In this document: positions 44,906-53,447 of the stretch, piece by piece | How the letters are laid out: each line of letters opens with the position of its first letter | How positions within the stretch are numbered: the stretch's first letter is position 1 | Source: QYQL01 sp041674265 | Lineage (GTDB): Bacteria > Verrucomicrobiota > Verrucomicrobiia > Chthoniobacterales > Terrimicrobiaceae | Assembly: GCA_041674265.1 (NCBI GenBank) | Contig: JBAYWC010000002.1 | Coordinates: 8,559 to 72,558, forward strand | DNA: 64,000 nt | Direction of reading: 5' to 3' | Notes under the pieces: model-generated | Databases searched by the model: none | What the model saw: the letters and a program-made list of their open reading frames with translations, nothing else | Told to the model about the DNA's origin: nothing | Position numbers and translations under genes: made by a program

Positions 44906-45244
44906 CTACCAACCCCGTCCGTCGCGGTCTGCCCGGATGATCTCTTCCGCAGTTGGACCGCCGGCCCATGCCGGCATCGTGGCAAGGTGCTCGAGGGATC
45001 CCGGAAAAACCTTCCGCACTTTTTGAACCTTCATGGGGGAGAGTCTGGCTTTTGGCTTTCCACCGCTGGTAATAACGATTTCGCGCCCTTTTTCGACCAG
45101 CCCGAGAAGCGCGGAAAGATGGGCCTTTGCCGCACGGACGCTGATTGTTTCTCCCAAGCCGGGAAGAACGGCAACCTCACGCAGAACCGGCGATGGAATC
45201 AGCGGCTCGCCGTCTGTGATTCGGGATCTCGGGATTTCTTTCAT
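44906..45244 (-). CDS. Phd/YefM-type antitoxin
   Basis: Prevent-host-death family antitoxin of 112 residues. ISVRAAKAHLSALLGLVEKGREIVITSGGKP is the DNA-binding Phd fold. The N-terminal 33 residues precede the usual start, and the C-terminal part (LEHLATMPAWAGGPTAEEII) is the toxin-binding tail. It has its own promoter (45250-45279) and should repress it through the tandem repeats there. Confidence 0.85.
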   Translation of the reverse strand: MKEIPRSRITDGEPLIPSPVLREVAVLPGLGETISVRAAKAHLSALLGLVEKGREIVITSGGKPKARLSPMKVQKVRKVFPGSLEHLATMPAWAGGPTAEEIIRADRDGRGW

Positions 45245-45249
45245 GCCGA

Positions 45250-45279
45250 AATGTAGTCACATGTAGTCACTTTTGTCAA
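45250..45279 (-). promoter_or_regulatory. promoter and tandem operator of the PIN/Phd module
   Basis: Reading the minus strand, TTGACA (45279-45274) and TACATT (45255-45250) are spaced by 18 bases, a sigma-70-like promoter. Two direct copies of GTGACTACAT (45270-45261 and 45260-45251) fill the spacer and overlap the -10, a likely antitoxin operator. It lies in the 39-base gap after gyrB. Confidence 0.65.
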
Positions 45280-45283
45280 GCGA

Positions 45284-47881
45284 TCAAACATCGAGCCTCG
45301 CATTGAGAGCGTTGTCCTCGATGAACTGGCGCCGGGGTTCGACGACATCGCCCATGAGGATCGTGAACATGCGGTCGGCTTCGATGGCGTTGTCTTCGTT
45401 GAGGTCCACCTTGAGCATCTTGCGCTTTTCGGGATTCATCGTGGTTTCGAAAAGCTGTTTCGGGTTCATTTCGCCAAGACCCTTGAACCGCTGGATCGAA
45501 AGGCCCCGTTTGCCGATATCGAGAACCTTGGTGAGGATCTCGGGGATGGCGAAAAGCGGGTGCGTGACAGCCTTGTCGCCCTCGCCCTCGACGAGTTCGA
45601 AGATCGGTTCGTCGCTGTCGGCGTAGTGTTCGATTTTCAGGCCCTTGCGGGCGAGTTCGTCGATGAGTTTTTGAGCGGAGATGGACTCGTGGAGCTCGAT
45701 GAGCTTGGCGCGGCGGCGGATTGATGTATCCGGTTTTTTCGCTTTCACCACCGTCTCCGCAGGGAGGGAATCGCCATCGGCGGAATCGGTCGTCGGATCG
45801 TCATCGTAAAGGCCGAGATCACGATTGCCTTCATGGAATTCGCGGACTTCGGTTTCTCCGGGGAAGTAAGTCGCCCATTCGGTGTTTCCCTCGCGCACCT
45901 TGACCATGAAGGTCGGGAGCCTGCCCGTCTTCGGGTCGCGTTCGCCGAGGTAGGATTCGAAATCTCCTCCGTGGCGGCGGATGGCATCGCTGAATTTCGC
46001 GAACCGCTCGAGGAGTTCGAGGATCTCCTTGAGTTGGGTCGAGGAGAAAACCTTCCCATCCGCGAGGTTCTTCACCTTGACTTCGTCGGCCCCGATGCCG
46101 ATGAGGATCTTGTTGAGCTGCGCGTCGTCATCCACGTATTCCTCGCGCTTCTTGCGCTTGATGAGATAAAGCGGCGGCTGGGCGATGTAGATCTTGCCCT
46201 GCTTCACCAGCTCGGGCATCTGCCGGCAGAAGAAGGTGAGCAGGAGCGTGCGGATGTGCGAGCCGTCCACATCGGCATCGGTCATGATGATGATGCGCCC
46301 GTAGCGCAGCTTCCCGATGTTGAACGTGCCTTCCTGGTCCTTCTCGCCTGCCGCCATTCCGATTCCGGTTCCGATGGCGGTGATGAGCGTCTGGACTTCG
46401 GTGTTTTGCAGCACCTTGTCGAGGCGGGCCTTCTCGACATTGATGATCTTGCCTTTGATCGGCAGGATGGCCTGGAAGCGCCGGTCGCGGCCCTGTTTTG
46501 CGGAGCCGCCCGCGGAGTCGCCCTCGACGACATAGAGTTCGGTCAGGGCCGGGTCGCGCTCGGAACAATCCGCCAGCTTGCCGGGCAGTCCGCCGCCGGT
46601 GAGCGCGCCCTTGCGCACGGTCTCGCGGGCCTTGCGCGCGGCTTCGCGGGCGCGGGCCGCCATGAGGCACTTTTCGATGATGCGTTTTCCGACGTTCGGA
46701 TTCTGGTCGAAATGCAGCATCAACCCCTCGTAGCTGATCGAGCCGACAATCCCGTCCACCTCGGGCGAGATCAGCTTCACCTTTGTCTGGGACTCGAAGC
46801 GCGGGTCGGGATGTTTGACGCTGACCACGGCGGCGAGGCCCTCGAGCACATCGTTGCCGGTGATCGGGACGTCCTTTTCCTTCAGCAGCGAATTGTTCTT
46901 CGCGTACTGGTTGATCGCCCGCGTGAGCGAGCCGCGGAAGCCGCTGCTGTGCGCGCCGCCATCGGGGTTGGGAACGGCATTCGTGTAGCACAGGAGCTGC
47001 TCGTTGTAGGTATCCGTGTAGTGCAGCCCGATCTCGACCATCACCTTGTCGCGCACGCCCTTGATCATGATCGGCTTCGGATGCACGACCGTCTTGTTTT
47101 CGACCAGCCGTCCGACAAACTCCTCGACGCCCCTCGGATGCACGATCTGGACCGGCTTCGCGGCTTCCTGTCGCTCGTCGAGAAAGGTGAAGGAAAGCGG
47201 GGCGTTGATATACGCGAGGTCGTTCAGGCGGGTGATGATGCGCTCGGCCTTGAACTCGGTGGTCTCCAGAAAAATCTCGGCATCCGGCATGAACGTGATG
47301 AGCGTGCCGGTGTGCTTCTTGGATTTCACTTCCGCGATCACATGAAGGCTTTGCTTCGTCACGCCGCGCTCGAACGACATCGCGTGAATTTTCCCGTCGC
47401 GAGTGACCTCGACCTTGAACCATTCCGACACCGCGTTCACGCACTTCGCGCCGACGCCGTGGGTGCCGCCGGAATACTCGTAGTTGCCCTGCCCGTATTT
47501 GCCGCCCGAGTGCAGCCGCGTGAGCACCAGTTCGACGCCCGGAATGCCTTCCTCCTTGTTGATATCCACCGGAATGCCGCGGCCGTTGTCGCGGATGGAA
47601 ATCGAGCCGTCCGAGTGGATCGTCACGTCGATGTGATCGCAGTGCCCCGCAAGAAATTCATCGACCGAGTTATCCAGAACCTCGCTCACGCAATGATGCA
47701 GCGCCCGCTCGTCGGTGCCGCCGATATACATGCCCGGCTTCTTGCGCACCGCTTCGAGCCCTTTGAGCGAACTCAGGTCATCGGCGGTGTAATCGCTCGC
47801 CTTGAAATCGGGCGTCGATTTGGCGGTTTTGGGAGAGGCGGTTTTGTCTACGGGTTTTTCAGGAATTGGTTCGTCTGGCAT
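45284..47881 (-). CDS. gyrB: DNA gyrase subunit B
   Basis: ATPase subunit of gyrase, 865 residues. GHKL motifs are visible: EVLDNSVDEFLAGH, DNGRGIPVDI and YSGGTHGVGAKCVNAVS. TOPRIM motifs are VVEGDSAGGSAKQGRDR and DADVDGSHIRTLLL, and the C-terminal QRFKGLGEMNPKQL is conserved. An extra charged N-terminus of about 25 residues (KPVDKTASPKTAKS) precedes the domain, and about 100 residues after TOPRIM are richer in charged sequence than in E. coli. Confidence 0.97.
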   Translation of the reverse strand: MPDEPIPEKPVDKTASPKTAKSTPDFKASDYTADDLSSLKGLEAVRKKPGMYIGGTDERALHHCVSEVLDNSVDEFLAGHCDHIDVTIHSDGSISIRDNGRGIPVDINKEEGIPGVELVLTRLHSGGKYGQGNYEYSGGTHGVGAKCVNAVSEWFKVEVTRDGKIHAMSFERGVTKQSLHVIAEVKSKKHTGTLITFMPDAEIFLETTEFKAERIITRLNDLAYINAPLSFTFLDERQEAAKPVQIVHPRGVEEFVGRLVENKTVVHPKPIMIKGVRDKVMVEIGLHYTDTYNEQLLCYTNAVPNPDGGAHSSGFRGSLTRAINQYAKNNSLLKEKDVPITGNDVLEGLAAVVSVKHPDPRFESQTKVKLISPEVDGIVGSISYEGLMLHFDQNPNVGKRIIEKCLMAARAREAARKARETVRKGALTGGGLPGKLADCSERDPALTELYVVEGDSAGGSAKQGRDRRFQAILPIKGKIINVEKARLDKVLQNTEVQTLITAIGTGIGMAAGEKDQEGTFNIGKLRYGRIIIMTDADVDGSHIRTLLLTFFCRQMPELVKQGKIYIAQPPLYLIKRKKREEYVDDDAQLNKILIGIGADEVKVKNLADGKVFSSTQLKEILELLERFAKFSDAIRRHGGDFESYLGERDPKTGRLPTFMVKVREGNTEWATYFPGETEVREFHEGNRDLGLYDDDPTTDSADGDSLPAETVVKAKKPDTSIRRRAKLIELHESISAQKLIDELARKGLKIEHYADSDEPIFELVEGEGDKAVTHPLFAIPEILTKVLDIGKRGLSIQRFKGLGEMNPKQLFETTMNPEKRKMLKVDLNEDNAIEADRMFTILMGDVVEPRRQFIEDNALNARLDV

Positions 47882-47994
47882 CTGATTCAGAGGTGGTTTT
47901 CCGGGCTGCTTCCCGTGTTTTTCGAGGCTATCAAAACACCTGGGGGTGGCAACAATATTTCGAAATTATCTGGCTTTTTCCACAGGATATTGGG

Positions 47995-49605
47995 ATGGAG
48001 AAAAACTCCGTCCACAATATGTTGGGTCTACCCGCATTTTTCTCCCGTTCTCTCAAGGTTTTCGCGGCATGGGTTTTCCCCGTGCTGGTTGCCGGATTGG
48101 GCCTGGCGGCATTCGCGTGGAATGCCGAGGCGGTTTTTTTTGGAGGAAACGTCTATTTTACCGACGGGGACTGTTACGCGCGAATGACCCGCGCACGACT
48201 CGTGCAGGAACATCCGCTTGCGCCAATCCGGCAGCATGATTTTGAAAATTATCCGGCGGGCACGCGTCCCCATACCACGGCTCCTCTCGACTATCTCATC
48301 GCCGGTCTTGCCGCGGTGCTCGGGCCCTTTTCCCATGCGGCGCTTTCGTTGGCCGGCGCCTGGATTTCTCCAATCCTCGGTGTGGCGATGCTGGGGGTCT
48401 TGGCGCTTTGGGAACGGAAGACGCCATTCGGCGGCGCGACGATCCTTCTGCTCGCTGTTTCCCCGATCGTCTCGCATGGATTCCTCCTCGGTCGCCCGGA
48501 TCACCAGTCGCTGCTGATGCTGTCAATCGCCATTGCCCTGGCAGCCGAGGTCGACATGTGGACGAACGAAATCCGGGGAGTGCCGGGCAGAAAGCATGCC
48601 GCGACACCGGCCTCCTGCTTTCCATCGCGCAGGACAGGATGGATTTCAGCGCTTGCCTGGGGACTTGCGCTTTGGGTTTCGCTTTTCGAGCCGCTCATTC
48701 TTTTGACGCTTGTCGTGTTGCTCCGCCTTTTTGCGCGGCGTTTCAGGTTTTCCCGGATGCCGGCTGCCATCTTTCTCGCCGTTCTCGTTCTGGGATTTCT
48801 GGTGGATGGGTTTCATGTGGCGGCCTTCGATGCGCATTTCGCCAACTGGTCGCTCAACATCGGGGAATTGCGCCACGGGTCATTTCCGGTTCTATTCCGT
48901 TGGGCGGGATGGCTGGCCGTCGTGGCTCCCTTCGGCTTGCTGGCCGGCTATTTCAGGAAAAAAGAGCCCGTTTATCTGCTTCTTTGCGCCTTGACCCTGA
49001 TCTTGGGGGGGCTGGCCATTTGGCATCTGCGGTGGGGGTATTTCTTCGTCATCGCCTTTGCCCTCAGCCTGCCGTGGTTGCTTCCATTGGCCCGGTGGAA
49101 AATTGCCGGGTGGGCAATTTTTCTTCTTTCGCTCTGGCCGGTTGCCGCCGATTGGGAAAAGACGCTGTATCCGGATGAGGCCACTTTCCGGGCACGGGCC
49201 GAATCCGTCGTGGATGCGGTGGCTCTCCGTGATGCCGCGATCCAGATCAAAGGGCTTCCCGAGCGCGGGGTCCTCGCTCCTTGGTGGTTCAGCCCTGCCA
49301 TTGTCTGGTGGTCCGGCCAACCTTGCGTCGCCGGAACCTCCCACCAGAGCCTCCCCGGGATTGTTGATGTCTCGGAATTTTTCCTTTCGGAGGGCGACGG
49401 GCAGGAGATCCTTGCCAGGCGGAAGGCCGGTTACATCTTTGTCTATGAGCCCGACCGGGTGATCTCCAATGCCGCTCAAATTCTCGGGCGGGCCGCCCCT
49501 TCCAACCCGCTTGGCCGGCGCCTCTATGGACATCCAAAGACGGCGGACTACGAGTTGCTCTACGCAAACCGGTTTTTCAAGGTCTTTGAAAATCCTCAGA
49601 AATAA
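47995..49605 (+). CDS. STT3/GT-C-like multi-pass membrane glycosyltransferase
   Basis: Polytopic membrane protein of about 536 residues with roughly ten hydrophobic helices. Early loop motifs FTDGDCYARMTRARLV and FENYPAGTRPHTTAPLDYLI, and later GRPDHQSLLM, resemble the acidic DxD-type and catalytic loops of GT-C oligosaccharyltransferase-like enzymes. The donor and acceptor are unknown. ATG 47995 is chosen; a downstream ATG at 48019 is possible, and the frame also runs into the gyrB start region upstream. It diverges from gyrB. Confidence 0.7.
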   Translation: MEKNSVHNMLGLPAFFSRSLKVFAAWVFPVLVAGLGLAAFAWNAEAVFFGGNVYFTDGDCYARMTRARLVQEHPLAPIRQHDFENYPAGTRPHTTAPLDYLIAGLAAVLGPFSHAALSLAGAWISPILGVAMLGVLALWERKTPFGGATILLLAVSPIVSHGFLLGRPDHQSLLMLSIAIALAAEVDMWTNEIRGVPGRKHAATPASCFPSRRTGWISALAWGLALWVSLFEPLILLTLVVLLRLFARRFRFSRMPAAIFLAVLVLGFLVDGFHVAAFDAHFANWSLNIGELRHGSFPVLFRWAGWLAVVAPFGLLAGYFRKKEPVYLLLCALTLILGGLAIWHLRWGYFFVIAFALSLPWLLPLARWKIAGWAIFLLSLWPVAADWEKTLYPDEATFRARAESVVDAVALRDAAIQIKGLPERGVLAPWWFSPAIVWWSGQPCVAGTSHQSLPGIVDVSEFFLSEGDGQEILARRKAGYIFVYEPDRVISNAAQILGRAAPSNPLGRRLYGHPKTADYELLYANRFFKVFENPQK

Positions 49606-50408
49606 AACGGGATCCCCCGCTCGTGGAAGGCGGCTTTCTGGCCGCCGAGATATTTGTCCCCCAACCGCTCGAATCCGCCGGACGCGCGATAAGATTTGAG
49701 GAAGTCGTTGATCTGGGCGCGAAGCTCGTCGTTGTCCAGCCTCAGGCCTATTGCCCAATTTTCATTCTTTACCGGAGTGAGCAATGCGCGCGTGGTTCCG
49801 GCTTGTTCCTTCGCATTTTTCCAGACGCTCATCTGGTCGTAGAGGAAGGCATCGGCTTTTCCCTGCACGACCTCGAGGACCGCGGCGGCCTCCTTCTCCA
49901 ACGCGATGATTTGGGCGTTTTTCAAATTGGCCCGGGCCCAGACTTCGCCCGTCGTGCCCTGGCGGACCGCCAGCGACTTTCCGGGTCGATCGATGTCGGC
50001 AATACCCCGGATCGCGGAATCCTTTGCGACAAGCAGCGCAAGTCCTATGGTCAGGTAGGGGTCGGAGAAGGAAATGGAAGTCCGGCGTTCCGGGGTATCG
50101 GTCATCGAGGAAATAACGCAGTCGATCTTTCCGGTTTTCAGCGAAGGGATCAGGCCGGTGAACGGGATGTTTTCAATCCGGACGGGCCTGCCGAGATGTC
50201 CGCCAAGCGCCCGCGCCAGATCCACGCTCACGCCGGCGGGCTTGCCCGAGGCATCGATGGTTTCGAAGGGCGGGTACGAGAGATCCATGCCCACGACGAG
50301 TTCGTTGGAGTTTCGTTTCTTTGTGCAGGCGCTGATGGCGCACGCCGCGAGAACGATGAAGAGAAGGCGTGCCGCTGCGTGGAAGACATTCCGTGGCATC
50401 CCGCGCAT
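49596..50408 (-). CDS. lipoprotein solute-binding protein, amino-acid type
   Basis: Family 3 extracellular solute-binding protein with a lipoprotein signal (LLFIVLAACAISACTKKR), about 270 residues. The mature domain shows ELVVGMDLSYPPFETID, GLIPSLKTGKIDCVISSMTDTPERR and FSDPYLTIGLALLV, typical of polar amino-acid receptors. No permease or ATPase of the same system is adjacent, so it is an orphan. The start is 50408 or the ATG three codons later; upstream the frame runs through a palindromic repeat. It overlaps the convergent STT3-like gene by 10 bases. Confidence 0.85.
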   Translation of the reverse strand: MRGMPRNVFHAAARLLFIVLAACAISACTKKRNSNELVVGMDLSYPPFETIDASGKPAGVSVDLARALGGHLGRPVRIENIPFTGLIPSLKTGKIDCVISSMTDTPERRTSISFSDPYLTIGLALLVAKDSAIRGIADIDRPGKSLAVRQGTTGEVWARANLKNAQIIALEKEAAAVLEVVQGKADAFLYDQMSVWKNAKEQAGTTRALLTPVKNENWAIGLRLDNDELRAQINDFLKSYRASGGFERLGDKYLGGQKAAFHERGIPFYF

Positions 50409-50426
50409 GTCCTGCCGGATTGTTGC

Positions 50427-50447
50427 GCATGGGCAAGATGCCCATGC
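50427..50447. repeat. dispersed palindrome upstream of the solute-binding protein
   Basis: Perfect 9-bp arms GCATGGGCA and TGCCCATGC around a 3-base loop, followed by CACAGG. It matches the GGCATGGGCATCTTGCCC interspersed element type, recognised by pattern. Confidence 0.5.
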
Positions 50448-50585
50448 CACAGGAGTTGGCCGGTGGTTCACTCCGGAAAAAAAGGCTCGGCAATACCGTT
50501 TCATCCGGGGATTCTTGGAAGGTCATCCATTTTTGTGCGAGCAATAATCTCGTGAAATCCCCGGATGGTCTGGCATTGTGGCCGG

Positions 50586-51269
50586 GTGAAAATTCGCTTT
50601 TCAGTTCTTTGTCTCTTCCTGGTCACGGCACTGGTCCGGGCGGACAGCGAAGCGGAGGAGATCCTCAAAGCCGCGCGCACGAATCCGCTCGGCCAACCGG
50701 TGGTCCTGAGCGCGCAACTCCGCGCCAATGGAACGAAGGTCCCGTTCCAAATCGCCGTCCGGGATGGAAAGATCTCCTATATTTTCGAGAGTCCCTCCCA
50801 GGAAATCCTTCTCGGGTTGGGCGAAGAGGAGTCAACGCTGGAAGAACGCAAAGGCGGCAAAACCCAGCCTGTCGCTCCCGCGCGGTTTGACGATCCCGTC
50901 CGCGGCGGGCTCCTCACCTACGAAGACCTGGCCATGCGGTTCCTTTACTGGAAAAATCCGAACCTTCTGGGCGAGGAAAAAATCGGCCCGAGCACCGCGT
51001 ATAAAATTGAAATCCCGGCCCCTCCATCCGCCACGGAATACGGGGTCATGCGCGTCTGGGTGGACAAAAATACGGGCGCGCTCACGAAAATCGAGGGCTA
51101 TGACCGGAAGGGACGGCTTTCAAAAAAATTCACCGTGGTCTCGGTCCAGAAGATCGATGGGCAATATATGTTGAAATCCATGAGCGTGGAACGCATCGAT
51201 CCACAAACCCGCAAGGTTGCCCTTCGAACGTATCTCGAGATTCTCGGAAAAGCCGGGCCTGGACTTTAG
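50586..51269 (+). CDS. LolA-like outer-membrane lipoprotein-sorting protein
   Basis: Exported protein of about 227 residues with a signal peptide (VKIRFSVLCLFLVTALVRA) from a GTG start at 50586. The mature part (VVLSAQLRANGTKVPFQIAV ... KIEIPAPPSATEYGVMRVWVDKNTGALTKIEGYD) resembles the outer-membrane lipoprotein-sorting protein family with a LolA/LolB-like half-barrel. It probably handles lipoproteins or lipids in the periplasm. It overlaps the convergent ABC gene by 4 bases. Confidence 0.75.
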   Translation: MKIRFSVLCLFLVTALVRADSEAEEILKAARTNPLGQPVVLSAQLRANGTKVPFQIAVRDGKISYIFESPSQEILLGLGEEESTLEERKGGKTQPVAPARFDDPVRGGLLTYEDLAMRFLYWKNPNLLGEEKIGPSTAYKIEIPAPPSATEYGVMRVWVDKNTGALTKIEGYDRKGRLSKKFTVVSVQKIDGQYMLKSMSVERIDPQTRKVALRTYLEILGKAGPGL

Positions 51270-52393
51270 CCGTTACCGTCAATTGCCGAAGGACGCGTGA
51301 GGCTCTCCCGGGCCATCTTCCTCCGGGTGGTCCAAAGCCTGATGGCCAGCCACACCGCCAGCACGAGGGTGACAAACAACCAGAAGAAAAATGCGCGGGG
51401 AACCGCGCGGGAGGTTTCGGCGGGAAGCTCCGAAATTGGGAGCAACGAAGCCGTCGCATAGAACGGCATACTCAACGGAGAAATCCCCACCAGCCAGGCG
51501 GCGGCGGGAATCATCCGGTTGCTGACCACGCCGAGCACGGCTCCCGCCATCACGGGTACGATCCCACCGAGGATGCCGGCAAGGAGGGCCACGCGGCCAC
51601 CTTTGGCCTCAAGCAGCGTCTGATAACCGGCACCGCCTGCCAGCAGGACCGCAACAAAACAGACGAACAGTCCCGCGGGCGCATGGTGTCCGGGAAACCA
51701 TCGGGATTCGACGAGAGCCTGTGTGAAAAGGAACCAGCCCGCCGCGCCCGCGAGAACCATTACGAGCAAAAACCAGAATCCCGTGGCCTCATCTCCCAGT
51801 GGCGGCAGCGAGGACCGGCCCTGCTTGCGGGCCCGACGCCATCCCTTGATCTGGTGATCGACGGAAGGCGTAATGAGGCTCGCCAGAACGATCATCAGCA
51901 CAAATGTGACCAGCCCGTATGTTCCGGTCATGAAGACGGCTTCGACCGGTTGTGGTGTCCAGTTGGCGATCTGCTTCACCATGCCCGAAAATCCCTGCGA
52001 CGGGAAAAGCCTGCCGGGTTCAATCAGGGGGAGCGCGTTGCCGAGGAGCAGAATCTGGATCCAAATGAAAAAGCCGGACGCCCAGGCTTTCAGGTCGCCC
52101 GGAACCGGTGCAAGATCGGGCATGTATCCGAGGATCCGTCTCGCCCCCTCGTGATCATCGAGCACGTCCACACCCTCCAGAATCACCTCGCCGTACGTCG
52201 GCTCGATCAGAGTGGTCAGGACCCGGAATGTGCTGGTTTTTCCCGCTCCGTTCGGTCCGACCAACCCGAAGATCTCCCCGGGAGGAACAGTGAGGGTGAG
52301 ATCATCGACCGCAAGAAAATTTCCATAGTCCACACGGAGGCTGCGGATGTCGATTGCCGGCGCACCGGGGCTGATCGGGGATCCCGTTTCCAT
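51266..52393 (-). CDS. ABC ATPase N-terminal fragment fused in frame to an ABC permease
   Basis: The first about 105 residues are an ABC ATPase: VDYGNFLAVDDLTLTVPPGE, Walker A GPNGAGKTS and RRILGYMPDLAPVPGDLKAW. The signature LSGGQ, Walker B and H-loop never appear. Instead, from about position 52080 the frame continues as a membrane protein with about six hydrophobic helices (FFIWIQILLLGNALPLIEPG onward), typical of an ABC-2 permease C-terminal part. An internal deletion joining two neighbouring genes of one transporter explains this. The product should bind no ATP productively. It could be called a pseudogene; the fused frame is intact. The next gene upstream starts 4 bases away. Confidence 0.8.
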   Translation of the reverse strand: METGSPISPGAPAIDIRSLRVDYGNFLAVDDLTLTVPPGEIFGLVGPNGAGKTSTFRVLTTLIEPTYGEVILEGVDVLDDHEGARRILGYMPDLAPVPGDLKAWASGFFIWIQILLLGNALPLIEPGRLFPSQGFSGMVKQIANWTPQPVEAVFMTGTYGLVTFVLMIVLASLITPSVDHQIKGWRRARKQGRSSLPPLGDEATGFWFLLVMVLAGAAGWFLFTQALVESRWFPGHHAPAGLFVCFVAVLLAGGAGYQTLLEAKGGRVALLAGILGGIVPVMAGAVLGVVSNRMIPAAAWLVGISPLSMPFYATASLLPISELPAETSRAVPRAFFFWLFVTLVLAVWLAIRLWTTRRKMARESLTRPSAIDGNG

Positions 52394-52397
52394 GCGG

Positions 52398-53366
52398 TCA
52401 GTGGAATGCGCCCTCGTCGAAGAATTCCCAACCCTCCGGGAGCGTCAGCCCCATGGTTTCGAGATCCTTCGCTGCCTCCGTGCGCCGGCGCTGTTGTTCG
52501 GCTTCAAATGCCCTGCGCTGGTCGGGCCGCAGGATCGTGAGGAGGTTGGCTCGGCGGTTGGCTGCCGGGGCCGCGGCAATTTCGCCGGTCACACCATGGA
52601 TTTGCATGGAAGGGTCGTAATCGCGCGAGCTGCGGGCGATAATGTCGAAGACTTGGTCCCGCTGTCTTTCATCGAGACCCACGATCGCGTCGAGTCGCTG
52701 AACCCGCTGGTCCGCCTCCTGCTGGACTGCCTGTGCGCGCTCGTCCATCCTTTCGGCCTGGAAGGCGGCCAGTTTTTCGCCGCGGAGCTGGCGGGCCATG
52801 AATTGGTCCAACCCGTCGTAAGGGCGGACGTCTCTCGCCGCCTGGACCAGATCCTCGAGGCGGGTGTTGTCGCTTGCGACCAGATCGTTCCAACGTTTGC
52901 CCTCCTCATTGCCTTTCGTTTCAAACCAAGATTTCAGCTCGTCCTGTTGGCGTGGCGTTAGGAGATACTTCCGGGCCAGTTCTCCGGTTTTTGATTCGAT
53001 CATATCCTGTTGTTGCCTCACGCGCATCCGGTCAAAAAGGGGAGCCAAGTCACGGAGCAGGGGCTGGCTTGCCCGGAAGATATCGTCGGGGCTCACAGGC
53101 CGGCCGGCGCGGATGTCCTCGCCGATGCGGCGAGCCCCATCGGCAAGAGTGCGCCGGGTTCTCTGGCGGCCATCGGGATTCTCCGCTTCCATCTTGGCTA
53201 TCCGGTTTACGGCCTGCTTCAACTCCACCTCGAGCTTCGTGGCTCGTTCTTCGGAAGATCCCTCGGGGCCAGGAAGGCTTTGAAGAAACATTGTTGCCCC
53301 GATCCCCCCGATGGCCAGTCCGGCCAGCAACGGAATCAGAAGGTTAAGGGACGGGGGCAGGGGCAT
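52398..53366 (-). CDS. membrane-anchored helical protein with repeated LTPRQQ-like motifs
   Basis: A 322-residue protein with an N-terminal membrane anchor (LLIPLLAGLAIGGIGATMFL), then a mostly alpha-helical, highly charged periplasmic part. Three short motifs, LTPRQQDEL, LDERQRDQV and LRPDQRRAF, resemble the LTxxQ motif of Spy/CpxP-type periplasmic proteins. It precedes the fused ABC gene by 4 bases in the same operon. Function unknown. Confidence 0.7.
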   Translation of the reverse strand: MPLPPSLNLLIPLLAGLAIGGIGATMFLQSLPGPEGSSEERATKLEVELKQAVNRIAKMEAENPDGRQRTRRTLADGARRIGEDIRAGRPVSPDDIFRASQPLLRDLAPLFDRMRVRQQQDMIESKTGELARKYLLTPRQQDELKSWFETKGNEEGKRWNDLVASDNTRLEDLVQAARDVRPYDGLDQFMARQLRGEKLAAFQAERMDERAQAVQQEADQRVQRLDAIVGLDERQRDQVFDIIARSSRDYDPSMQIHGVTGEIAAAPAANRRANLLTILRPDQRRAFEAEQQRRRTEAAKDLETMGLTLPEGWEFFDEGAFH

Positions 53367-53447
53367 GCGACGGAGAATAGGGTGCGCCGGGCGGACGACA
53401 AAAGACTTTTGATCAGAAGATCCGCAGGCCGCTTGGTCGGAGTCTCT

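Noticed and set aside
42335..45256. 973-codon open frame opposite gyrA and the toxin-antitoxin pair
   Set aside because: It spans three real genes on the other strand and has no recognisable domains.
47975..47985. TTTTTCCACAG resembling a DnaA box near gyrB, with recF elsewhere in the window, as a possible origin
   Set aside because: Single imperfect match, no cluster, no AT-rich unwinding element, no dnaA or dnaN.
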